This document shows positions 22,125 through 31,768 of a stretch of 64,000 nt of DNA, in pieces. Within the stretch, counting starts at the first letter, position 1. Each line of letters opens with the position of its first letter. A program made the position numbers and the translations under genes. The DNA is from Guadua angustifolia (lineage: Eukaryota; Streptophyta; Magnoliopsida; Poales; Poaceae). The notes under the pieces were generated by a model, which was given only the letters and a program-made list of their open reading frames with translations, did no database searches and was not told the origin of the DNA. Location: contig CM070518.1 in assembly GCA_036346375.1 (NCBI GenBank), positions 2,612,182 through 2,676,181 on the forward strand, in the 5' to 3' direction.

Positions 22125-22460
22125 AACTGCCTCTCTCTCTCTCTCTTCTTTCTCTCGCTCTCTCATGCGCCCCGCCGATCCTCTCACGCCTCGCCTTGCC
22201 TCGCCTTGCCCCGCCACCATCGCCATCGCCCCCACCCCTACCGCTTGCACACTGCCTCCCAGGTGACCCTCCAGACAGCAAATTTCCTCACAGGCCACAT
22301 AAGCAGCCAATGCAGAGCCCAATACCAAAGCTCGACCTCGCATGAGCACCCAAGGTTATGAGCCAAAGCGCCGTCCTCGCCGCCAAGAAGGTACACCCCA
22401 CCCCCACCCACAAAAAACACCCAATTACTCACAGCGCCACCGCCGATTTAAATGCTCAAT
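22125..22460 (+). other. GC-rich, exon-like segment in C (origin unknown)
   Basis: A TC dinucleotide tract (about 22129-22160) leads into a GC-rich stretch. It ends in GCCGCCAAGAAG followed by GTACACC near 22392, a plausible splice donor. One plus frame near the end reads KVMSQSAVLAAKK before the donor. It looks like the first exon of a captured host gene. No family is recognised and the frame upstream is not open throughout. Minus-strand frames here are also open, so orientation is uncertain. Confidence 0.35.
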
Positions 22461-22514
22461 GCTTCTTGGCTCTTGACTCTTAGGGCAAAGCACGCAAGTT
22501 TCGTGTAATAACTT

Positions 22515-22999
22515 GCCAAATATCGATTCATGTGAGAATATATATTTCTAATGATTCATTAGGCATGAATTCATAAATAAGAGCACGCCTTGTTCCTTGA
22601 GCAAAATCCCAAGGGCGGACCACATTGGCATGGTGGATTCTTCCAATGGTTGCAACTTCATTAATGAATTCTTCTCCGTTAACCTTTGAGCTATCCAAAG
22701 ATCTTGACCGCAAAGTACTCCATTTGCTAGCTGGCCTTTGTATACACTTCCAAATCCACCTCGCCTAGTTTATCTTTGAATTGTTTCGTTATTTTTTAAC
22801 TTCGAGAATGTGTACCTTGTCGGGTTGTGATGTGCCATATGCCTTAAGAAACATTTCGATCTTCAAATGTACCTCTTCATCATTCTTTGATTTTAGTGAT
22901 AGATATAGTGCAGTGGCTGCCGTTGACAAGAGAACCACAAATGTGGTGATCTGCTTTTGCTTCCAATTAGATACTGATTCATTCATGTCCATTTACTGA
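22515..22999 (-). pseudogene. Captured receptor-like kinase fragment (LRK10/PR5K-like)
   Basis: Receptor-like kinases of this class signal at the plasma membrane. On the minus strand, 22992-22789 reads a transmembrane-like segment (TTFVVLLSTAATALYLSLK), a juxtamembrane basic stretch and VHLKIEMFLKAYGTSQP, as in rust-resistance LRK10-type kinases. After a frameshifted glycine-loop region (about 22790-22720) it reads NGEEFINEVATIGRIHHANV and RRALIYEFMPNESLE, kinase subdomains III-V (22690-22530). The extracellular domain, catalytic loop and activation segment are absent. So this is a partial capture, orientation opposite to the CDPK piece. Family recognition is confident; the exact source gene is not determinable. 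Confidence 0.8.
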
Positions 23000-23389
23000 A
23001 TATGAAATTATATTGGATTTGAACATGTTCGGTATGACTTTTACATTAAGGTTGAATTCAATGGGTAGAACCCATAAATGATAGCCTGCTTGATTTTTGT
23101 TCAAACGAAATAAAACTAGTTCCTGTGTGTTTATTTTGATGAATAGAACCTGATTGTACAAAAATACTTAAGATGTATTATTGAACTGTTGCCGTTCCTC
23201 CATATGTGCTAGATGTGCTTTAGATGTTAAACCCTAGTTTAATCCTTATATAAAAGTTATCATTGTGAAATCAGTTGTAAAACAATTATATGGTTATTCC
23301 CTAGTAATAATTGAAAGATGGATAAATAATCTTGTAAGTTGAAACCGTAATCTTAAAGTAAAACAGAACTCGATAACTCAGAGATCTCA
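23000..23389. other. AT-rich stretch in C, no feature recognised
   Basis: Probably intron or upstream sequence carried along with the kinase fragment. No coding signal. Confidence 0.4.
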
Positions 23390-24165
23390 TGACCATTAAG
23401 CCTTTTCGGCAAGCTATAAAATAACTCGTCTAAATACTAAAATTGGGGAAACCAATTTAGAAACACTCTACAAAGTTTGTACTATGATATTCTAAAGAAA
23501 TAACCTCACTTCATTATGTTCTACATATAAAACATGTTAGCTCAAATACCTTAAGTGTTAACATTTCTACTCATGCATAAACAAATTGTGATAACTTAGT
23601 TTTTTTAACAATCTATGAAATACCTTGTCTAAATATGAATTATAGAAAGAACTGCCCAGAGATCCTCTCCATAATATGTACTACTATAATCTGGAAGAAT
23701 ATTCAATTTAGAGCTTGCTCTGTATATATATATCTTCCCTGTGCAAACACCCTTCGTGAAAGTCGCGTAGGAAAACTAAACAACTTAGCTTTTTCGGCAA
23801 CTCATAAAACATCTCTCTAAACGTAAAATTTAAGAGGAATGGCCTAGAAACACTCTTCAATATACAGACTACCATATTCTGGAAGAATATCTTATTTTCT
23901 TCTTGCTCTGCATCTAAATATTGTTATTACAATACCCCTAAGTGTTAATTAAAATTTCTAGCCGATTCCAAAGCATAAACTTTTAATGCTATGAAAGCTT
24001 TTTCAGCAATGAATATAATGTTTCATATAAACACCAAAATTCATGAAATCAGCCTAGGAATGTTTACCAAAGTATAGACTATCGCATTATGAAGAATTAA
24101 TCTTATTTCATCATGTTCTGCATATAAATCTTGGTAATAGAATAACCCTAAATAATATGATTCCC
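23390..24165. repeat. Degenerate ~200-bp tandem repeat, four units
   Basis: Four units start near 23400, 23600, 23790 and 23996. Each opens with a TTTTTCGGCAA-like block and continues with a CTAGAAACACTCT-like block, a TGGAAGAATAT-like block and a CTTGCTCTGCATATAAA-like block. The units have diverged but keep order and spacing. Confidence 0.8.
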
Positions 24166-24299
24166 AAACGTTACAATAAGAGTAGATGAACTCGGTTCTA
24201 ATGAAGAAATCTGTAGATAAGCTATTTTATCACCAGAACCTTCTTAAATTGGCAATCTTGTTCTAAATAACCAGTAACCATAAACAAGTGAGTGATGGT

Positions 24300-25187
24300 G
24301 CATTCACCGGTTGATTGTTGGTTGTGTGATCGACCGCAGGATATAAACCATATAGATTATATAAGTAGTATTGCCACAACGAAACCCTAGCTTGCGCTCT
24401 ATTCTTTTTGTGTATTGTTTTGTTGGATTTTATATTGGATTTTACATTTGATTTGTTTTTGCCCTTATTGAAGTGTTATTTGCTATTTGCTTCATTTTCT
24501 CGACAAGCGATGCGTAGACCCCGACGTAATCGATAGAACTGACGAGCTCGATCTTGAATTCGACGACGACTTCGAGTTTGTCAACTACTCCAGAATACGA
24601 CCTCGACATCGTCATAAAATAGTGAATGGCAAGGCAATCACCTCCTTGAACATATTGCTCCCAGTTTGCAAAAATTGTTTTCATAATTATTTTCATTCAT
24701 GTTGTATATTCATAAAACTGTATGTTGTGGGTTGCAGTAGTTATACCTTCTTCGGATTTTCCCTCACTTGATAATTCCCCTGTGAACCATTGATAACCTT
24801 AGATATTGGAATAACACGTGAAAATGTGTAATGGGTATAAAACTGCTTTATGTCATACTTAGCTCTGCTAGAAAAGTCAGTTTGAAACATTGGTCTTCAT
24901 AAAAATCAAAAGTGTTGAATTTGACAGTAAAGGATACCGATATGTTGTTAAAAATGAAAATAAAACTATGATTTGGACACGGGTGATTATTGGCAATAGC
25001 TAGATGTGCAGGAGTCTGCACGTAGATAAGGGGAGATTGTCACCCGAGTCAATTAAGGACCGAACTATGGGTTGCAACATGTCAAGATAACCGTGCAACC
25101 ATGAGATCCTGGAATGGGACAGGGGTAGTCATTCAATTATTTAAATCTAGTTTTGCATATGGGAAGGCCAAGTAGCGAATAAAGACG
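24300..25187 (+). repeat. Tekay-type LTR fragment inside C
   Basis: It matches, diverged, the LTR at 33740-34400: GACCCCGAC and GGCAAGGCAATCACC with TTGAACATATTG (24515-24660), then GGTGATTATTGGCAATAG (24984) and AAGGACCGAACTATGGG (25054), all in the same order and strand. An open frame over 24487-24660 reads an acidic stretch (DELDLEFDDDFEFV). No LTR ends are visible. Confidence 0.75.
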
Positions 25188-25457
25188 TAACAATGCACAT
25201 AAATAGACTCGACAAGGAAGATCACATATTTAAAGCTTTCGAATACTTTGATAAGGACCACAGCGGGTAATTTGATTCTCCTCTTAACTTTTTATAAATT
25301 AATCTGGGAACTTTGACCTTTTAATTAACTAGCTTGCTGCTTGCAATTTTTTGTACAGGTACATAACAGTTGATGAGTTGGAAGAAGCTCTGAAGAAGTA
25401 TGATATGGGTGATGAGACAACAATTAAAGAAATCATTGTCAAGTGGATACAGATCAT
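25188..25457 (+). pseudogene. Captured calcium-dependent protein kinase (CDPK) EF-hand exons
   Basis: CDPKs sense Ca2+ through a C-terminal calmodulin-like domain. Exon 1 (about 25188-25266) reads TMHINRLDKEDHIFKAFEYF and then DKDHSG. An intron follows (25267 GTAATTT to 25358 TTGTACAG, 92 bases). Exon 2 (25359-25457) reads YITVDELEEALKKYDMGDE and TTIKEIIV, then hits GTGAGTAA, a good donor. The EF-hand loop DKDHSGYITVDE is split within its glycine codon. A one-base deletion in exon 2 (IIVKWIQI where CDPKs have an IIAEVDTDH-like sequence) breaks the next EF-hand. The retained intron shows capture at the DNA level. The kinase domain and other EF-hands are absent. Confidence 0.88.
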
Positions 25458-25507
25458 GTGAGTAACTCCAATAAATGCCTAAGTATCTCCATTATTAATG
25501 CTTCAAA

Positions 25508-25550
25508 GATCAATTAAAGAAATCATTGTGAAGTGGATACTGATTATGTT
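25508..25550 (+). repeat. Partial duplicate of the CDPK exon 2 end
   Basis: AATTAAAGAAATCATTGTGA and AGTGGATAC repeat the end of exon 2 about 90 bases downstream. Too short to encode anything. Confidence 0.8.
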
Positions 25551-25566
25551 GTATGTCATTATGTAG

Positions 25567-25790
25567 TTTACAAATTGCCGTTGGATGTGTGATTGATTAT
25601 CTAAGGATCTGCTAGAATGTCTTCTTTTGGTCTGAAAGATTGATATATATATTATAACTGTAAATGTTTTTTGTCTCACGAGTGGATGTCCTATTTACTA
25701 GAGAGGTCATGCCAAATTTTGTATATTTCGGTGACTTAGTTTTTGTTGAATTATGATCCAAATTCGTAAGAAGGCTAACCTTTGGTAATT
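25567..25790 (+). repeat. LTR-derived direct repeat, copy 1
   Basis: Nearly identical to 27349-27562 (shared TTACAAATTGCCGTTGGATG, GGATCTGCTAGAATGTCT, CACGAGTGGATGTCC). A diverged relative lies near the right end of the insert 55790-59157 (about 58930-59040), so it is probably an LTR fragment. Confidence 0.85.
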
Positions 25791-26580
25791 CAGTTACCAA
25801 TAAGGTTTAATACATTGCATTTATTTAGTACAAGAACATGGTTTTGTATATATATTTTTTGGTCCAAGGGCCTTGGCTATTCGCTAGTGAATGGCATACT
25901 TGCTATGTTGTATTATCTGGGATGTATTTATATATTTTGGAGTCGAATTGTCCTGAATTACCAAAGGTGTTGTAGGTATGTACTACAATCTTTTCCTCAT
26001 TTATCCTCATATTGGTATTATCCATTGTTAACGAAGAAGAGAGGAAGGTAGGATAGTACTTCTTTAAATTTTGGTAGGATTCTCCATATTTTTTTTGGAA
26101 AAGGCAGAATATAATAGGATAAATATAAAACATCTACCCTTTTACTAGCATTGGTGCTCAAAATTGTATGCCCTTTTAGTGGTTTAAAAATATTTGCACC
26201 TTACGTTATTTACTTAGGTTTCAATATTTGTTATTGCAAGATGACTAGCCTAAGCAAGTGTTTGAGGTGCCATCGACCGGTGTTGGTGGGTCTCTTTACA
26301 AAGATTCTTTGTGTGATCTAGAGGTGTAGACATGCGTAGGTAAACTATTGAGCCTTTTTGGCCTTTTTTTCACTTTGTGAACTTAGTTTCTTGAAAAACA
26401 TCTGCGCCTTCCAAGCAAAGTATCTTTTCATGTACAAATTTTCTTTAGCAACAAAGATAGAGCTTTCAGAATGTGTTTAATATGAACTGCTTCTTAGTAC
26501 TCCATATATCATTCTTTGTTGGAGTGTTGCCATAATAACTGGATTTTTCTAGTTCTCTTTTGTTCTGAGCATACTTGGAG
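25791..26580. other. AT-rich stretch in C, no feature recognised
   Basis: Contains short imperfect repeats of its own flank (TACCAAAGG- and TATATATTTT-type pieces). No coding signal. Confidence 0.4.
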
Positions 26581-26584
26581 ATCC

Positions 26585-26691
26585 TATCAGTACTCCGGAA
26601 CCAAGCACCCCAAGACTTAGTAGTTTGGGATCAGTGGATCTTCTTGTGAATGGCTCTGTTATTAAAACAAGGCTTTCACTGTATGGAAAGG
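26585..26691 (+). pseudogene. Captured exon of an unidentified plant gene
   Basis: A frame open for about 36 codons reads DPISTPEPSTPRLSSLG, then SVDLLVNGSVIKTRLSLYGK, and meets AAGGTAAAA, a good donor, at about 26691. The 5' boundary is unclear. The composition is protein-like rather than intron-like. I do not recognise the family. A possible next exon begins after CTCTTGCAG at about 27011. Confidence 0.4.
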
Positions 26692-27348
26692 TAAAATTGT
26701 AGCTTCCTATGAAGTGTCACTTTAATATCTTATGGGTATGGATTAACCGATTCTGCAAAACAATACAGTGTAAATTCAGTTAAGATCTGGCTAACTCCCT
26801 CGATCGGTGATGATGTGTAAGCATGTTACTGTGTCATGAAGCAAATATTGCTGTGGATTGTCAAAACGACAGTACTTGGTTTATTGGTGTTAGGGATGAG
26901 AGCTCAAGATTATATCTTAAATACATAAATTGGTGCTTGACTTTTGTTTCCCTTTGAGCTATGAGCTCCACTGCCACATCTTTAACGATTTATGCTTGAA
27001 TCTCTTGCAGATATTCCATTTTATGATTGGCCTATGCAACATAGATGAGACATGTATTAGTACAATATATGTCTTTTGTTTACCATTTTGTACCGAGGTC
27101 TCTTTATTGTTGCCATTGTTGTTCACCGAAATTTTCGCATAACATAGTTGTTAGTTAATGATCACACGGGTGTTCTAGATGGTTGCTAGTAACATCCAGG
27201 AAAATAAGCATATATAATACTGGAACTATGTATAACCTGTTTTTGAAACTTCGTTTGAGAAATAGAAGTTGGTTCTTTTTTCTTTTTGCCATTCTCTTAT
27301 TGCAGCTCTGTTGTGCCTATCCTTATATAGGTTTAATACGCGCAGAGT
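26692..27348. other. Intron-like AT-rich stretch in C
   Basis: Only a possible acceptor (TCTCTTGCAG, about 27002-27011) stands out. Probably intron of the captured gene. Confidence 0.35.
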
Positions 27349-27562
27349 TTACAAATTGCCGTTGGATGTGTGATTGATTATCTAAGGATCTGCTAGAATG
27401 TCTACTTTTGGTTTGAGAGATTGATATATATATTATAACCGCAAATATTTTTTTGTCTCACGAGTGGATGTTCTATTTACTAGAGAGGTCACGCCAAATT
27501 TTGTATATTTCGGTGACTTAGTTTTTGTTGAATTATGATCCAAATTCGAAGAAGGCTAACTT
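27349..27562 (+). repeat. LTR-derived direct repeat, copy 2
   Basis: Second copy of 25567-25790 in the same orientation, 1.78 kb downstream, differing by a few substitutions and small indels. Confidence 0.85.
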
Positions 27563-27900
27563 CGTCGGGCGGAGGCGAGAGTCGTCGCCGGAGGCTTGGG
27601 CCGGATCGTTGTTATTCTTGACCTAGGTCATTGCCTTATATATGTTCATCTTGTAAGCCGTCGCGAGTTGATCTCTCTAGCGATTTGTAAACACACTTGA
27701 AAATAGTGAAGTTTGCCGGCCGGTGCCCGTGGTTTTTTACCCTTCGCATTGGAGGGGTTTTTCCACGTTAAATCCTGTGTCCCGTTCTGTTTTTGGTTTG
27801 ATCTACTTCGTTCTTGAGTTCATGTCGATTTACTAATAGTTTTAAGCCGGTTTTAAAGAGTTAAAAGGTTGGTTTCAATCTTTTAGTAGAGGTAATATTG
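27563..27900 (+). repeat. Copia-like LTR fragment
   Basis: A GC-rich block, a TATA-like CTTATATATG (about 27631) and GTGGTTTTTTACCC, GAGGGGTTTTTCCACG and GTGTCCCGTTCTG resemble the R-U5 region of plant copia LTRs. No terminus is visible. Recognition is from general pattern, so confidence is modest. Confidence 0.45.
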
Positions 27901-28049
27901 TGATGTGTTGAATAAGATTGAATGTGAAGATGGTTGTGTTGAATGAGATGCATATCGATATATATATGCGTGATCAATATGGTTATATGTATTGATTGTG
28001 ATATCAATATGGATATATATATATTTTTTGTATAAATGTCTCGATAAAT

Positions 28050-28430
28050 TGTGAGTTATTTAAAACCCACGAATTTAACAGCTTAAATTAAATGGGTACC
28101 CATGAATTTACGTTAAATTCGTGGGTTTCTTCAAATTTCAATTTAGCGCTTAAATTGTGGGTTTCTTCAAATTTCACAATTTAGCGATTAAATTGTGGGT
28201 TTCTTCAAATTTACGAATTTAGTGATTAAATTCGTGGGTTTCTTCAAATTTCATTTAATTTAATGATTAAATTCGTGGGTTTTTTCAAGAATCCATTTAA
28301 TTTAAATTAAATTCGTGGGTACCCACAAATTTAATTGATTAATTTTGTCGAGTTAAATTCGTGAACTAAATTCGACGGTTTGCCCACGAATTTAACTTAA
28401 ATTCGTGGGTTTTTGGCCCACAAATTTTTC
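28050..28430. repeat. Right subterminal repeats of CACTA C, with a ~43-bp tandem array
   Basis: AAATTCGTGGGT and its complement recur throughout. From 28115 to about 28310 a unit of about 43 bases (AAATTCGTGGGTTTCTTC then AAATTTCA) repeats five times. Confidence 0.88.
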
Positions 28431-28449
28431 TCTGTTTCTTGTAGTGTTA

Positions 28450-28696
28450 TGGTCAATGAAACCCGACCAACCTTTATATATGGAGAAGTCTGCATGTAAC
28501 AATCATGTCAAATGTGTACTACATGCTGTTGTACTTTCGAGAACTACACATTTTTATATAGATGCTATTTATGGCGGTTGAGGTTTAAACATCTCTCGTT
28601 TAGACAAAATCTGCTGAAGTACATGGTTGGTAGAGTACAGAGTACGAGTACTACACGATCTTCTAATTTGGGAGTTTTCCAAGCTCTATAGTTTTC
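28450..28696. other. Spacer between CACTA C and the Tekay LTR
   Basis: About 250 bases with no recognised feature. With 21787-21906 it flanks element C, so both are candidates for the older sequence into which B and C inserted. Confidence 0.45.
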
Positions 28697-29088
28697 TGTA
28701 ACATTCCAGAAAATGTAAATAAATAAAAATACATGTTTTTAATTTGAATATAATTATTTTTGAATTTTCTTGGCATTATTGGTGTTTAATTGAATTTTCA
28801 CTATATTTATGCTATATAAGAAAAAATCAATTATAGAGAGTTAATGGATGGATGATGATAAAAAGATAAAATTGTAAAAGTAAAATTTTTAAAAATTTAT
28901 ATTAAAATTTTATCACTCAGGTAAATTTTTTAGCTGGTTAATAAATTTTTTATGGCACAGTAAAATGAATTAATAATTGAAAAGACCTCCTTTTGACTAT
29001 AAACAGTGTGTAGTCTGAATTAATGAAAAATCTTCACACCCTATCTGGATCTGTAAGAATTACCATAGTAACCTCAATGCAGTAGTTA

Positions 29089-29318
29089 GGGCCTATTTGG
29101 TAGAGCTCTAGATCCCAGCTTCACCTAAGATCTGAAACTTGTAGGCTAAAATAAAGTGAATTAAGTATATATTTTTGGTTTAAAATATAAACAAGATGAT
29201 CCATCTAAACACTTTTAATGTACTCATAGCTCCAGCTCCACGGATCTGTGGAGCTAGGAATACCCAGCTCCACCAGATCCACGGATCTGGTGGAGCTGGA
29301 GCCCTACCAAACACACCC
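29089..29318. mobile_element. MITE, Harbinger/Tourist-like, TSD TTA
   Basis: The ends are GGGCCTATTTGGTAGAGCTC and GAGCCCTACCAAACACACCC, imperfect inverted repeats, flanked by TTA at 29086-29088 and 29319-29321. At 230 bp with no ORF it is a typical MITE. A strong inner palindrome with GATCCACGGATC lies near its right end. Confidence 0.82.
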
Positions 29319-29877
29319 TTACTTCTAGTAATAATCTTGAAAATCACTAAAATTTTTAAGGATTTTTAAAATTCAAAAATAGAAACATTGAAAATCTAAA
29401 AATCAGTACTTCAGAATTTTTAAAAAATAATTATTCAATTTTTTGACTTGAAAATTTGATGGAAGAACTTTTAACTCAAATATAACTCAGATAAAAAGTT
29501 TCAAAAAAATAATGCTATTTTCATCCTCAAGTAAAATAAATTTATAAAAGTAATTCTGAGTAGTCAGTAATATCAGAAATTTTATAATTTCTCCAAAAGA
29601 TATTTTGACTTGAAATTTTTACTGGAGATTGTCATTACCTGGAGACCTTAGTAAAAAAGTTTTGAAAAAATTGATACCAATTTGATGGCCAAATCAATGT
29701 AAGAACCGAGCTGTCTGACTTGAGCTGATCGCTTTGACTAAGCAAACTCGCTGACAAGTGGGCCAACCACTGTTTCCGTAACCATTCACTGGCATAGCAA
29801 CAGAAACCGCACTCTCACTGCCTAGTGGACCCAACCCCCACATATCAGTCTTTGTTTTCCGTTTTCCCTACCGTTTC

Positions 29878-31768
29878 TAAAAGGCCATGTGGAGGTCTAC
29901 CTATGTTGGTGACGAGTATTTGACTAAATTTGAACTTATTATGCTCTGTTTGAGTTTGATTTAAATTAAAATTTTAATTTGAAGCAATTTGATTTGAGAC
30001 AACCAAGTTCTAGCTTGGTTGATTACCACCAATTTCTGGCTTGGTTGAGTAATGCAATGCTGGCTTGTGGTCGAATGATTCAAGTAAGTTTGGGAATCTC
30101 TAAGTGTCAAATAGGGATGTCGCCAGGTCGTGCGGATGCTTGGTCAATTACTGTCAAGTTCTGGCTTGGTCGAGTAATGCACCGCTGACTTGTGGTTGAA
30201 TGATTCGAGTAAGATTGGGAATCTCTAAGTGTCGAGTAAGGATGTCGCCAGGTCGAGCGGATGCTGGGTCAATTATTGCCAAGTTCTGGCTTGGTCAAGT
30301 AATGGCCCGCTGGCTTATGGTTGAATGATTTGAGTAGATTAGGAATCTTTAAGTATCGAGTAGGGATGTTGCCGGGTCAAGCGCCCTGCCATCAACCCAC
30401 CTCAAATCCGTGGGTTAGCCACAAGTTACATGATGTCGACTCATCGACTCGACTTTGAGCTAAGTTACTTGATGTCCTTGGGATATGCATTTTGAATTTG
30501 TGTGAGATTTATTGCATATCATTTTGGGCAATGCTATGTGATGTGTTTTCTTGGTGGGGCAAAGGATGATCGGGGCTAGGCAAGGTGAGCCGAAGGTCCA
30601 GACGATCAAGGATTGCTGAAGATGATTAGAGACGGAGTCGGTGCAAACCTAGAAGACAAGGAATGGATGAGATGCTAGCTAGGAGCTACTCGAATCAAGG
30701 AGGGCTGTTGGATCGTGGTCTAGATGATAAAATAGCGAGTCTAGTTAGTATGCTTTGAAAAGCGTACAAAAACCCCATATGTGTATGAGTTTTGGGTTAG
30801 CCTATGTACAAGTGAGTGGGTCAATCCTAGCCCTTGATGGAGTGCTCTAGGGTTGAGGGACTCATTCAACAGTGGTAGGTGGCCCAAGAGTAGTATAAAT
30901 AGAGGGGTAGGGGTAGCCTTCCCCCTCTTGAAGTTTTTTGGTGCTCCTTTGAGCATTGCCCACTTTGTTGTGAGGCTTTGTAAACCTTCCTTTCAGACAT
31001 ATAAAACTCATTTCCTTATGCTTAATTTCAATTACGCTTTTATATTATGTCTTAAATTCCACATTTAAATTCAACACTTAAATTTTACACTTACATTCTT
31101 GCAATTTACATTTACACAATTTGGATTTGCCTCCCCTCCTTCTACATACTTTGGTTTCTTGAGTCGAGGATGTTGATTGATAAATGAATCTTCTTTTAAA
31201 TCATATCCCAATTATCTAAGCAATCCATGCCTTCTTACAAGAAACCAGTCTTGTACTCTTAAGTGAATCGTTCTTTAAAATTGCATTTTTGGAATTTTTG
31301 ACTTCTGTTCTAGCTTGCTGTGATGTGTGGGAGGCTATTCAAGATCATCTTGATCATCAAAACCCCACGAGAAAGTCCTAGACCAAGTTCTTGAGTTTTC
31401 CTCCAACCTGGTGTGTTCTTCCTTCAGAGGGAAAAAGGTCAGAACTTTGATGTCAATCCATGCGATTGAAGGTTGAAATGAGTTCCTGAGATCCTTAGGA
31501 TCACATCTACCAAGTTTGGTAAGTTTTTATCTAGCCAATCAAAAGATTCATCAAAATTTGCTTTTAGAATTCGTGTTGGTTCTTTAGCTATTCTTAAGCC
31601 TGGTGCTACCGACCTCTCAGTAGTAGCACCGTCCATCCAGAATAGCTTATTCATCTCTCTTGCTTCCTTGGGGTGTTTTTCCTTGAGGGCTTGTTTGGAT
31701 TATTTTAGGAAGAGAAAATTTTGATTTGTGATCATTCAACCCCCTCTGATCGCCATTTCAATCCTTTA
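29878..31768 (+). mobile_element. Solo LTR of the Sirevirus family, TSD GTTTC
   Basis: It matches the LTRs at 40144 and 49154 at both ends (AAGGCCATGTGGAGGTCTA at the start, GATCGCCATTTCAATCC at the end) and through the promoter (AGTAGTATAAATAGAGGGGT near 30890). Exact TSD GTTTC lies at 29873-29877 and 31769-31773. The termini are now TA...TA instead of TG...CA, consistent with old decay. A 125-bp unit repeats almost three times at 30030-30393. Confidence 0.9.
30030..30393. repeat. 125-bp tandem repeat inside the solo LTR
   Basis: Units start at 30030, 30155 and 30280, each opening with a TTCTGGCTTGGT block and continuing to a GTCGCCAGGTCG-like block. The Sirevirus LTRs at 40144 and 49154 instead carry four ~65-base units, so the family varies by tandem repeats in this zone. 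Confidence 0.85.

Larger units (their letters stand above)
21910..28446. mobile_element. CACTA element C with captured gene fragments, TSD TTA
   Basis: The ends are CACTACAAGAAACAG and CTGTTTCTTGTAGTG, a perfect 15-bp inverted pair, with 3-bp TSD TTA at 21907-21909 and 28447-28449. The subterminal regions (21930-22110 and 28050-28430) are packed with CCCACGAATTTA and its complement. I recognise no transposase inside its 6.5 kb. It carries pieces of a receptor-like kinase (22515-22999, minus), a CDPK (25188-25457, plus), an unidentified exon (about 26590-26690), Tekay-type LTR pieces and a copia-like LTR piece. It fits a non-autonomous gene-capturing CACTA ('Pack-CACTA'). Its terminal family differs from B, so it needs a different helper. 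Confidence 0.93.
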
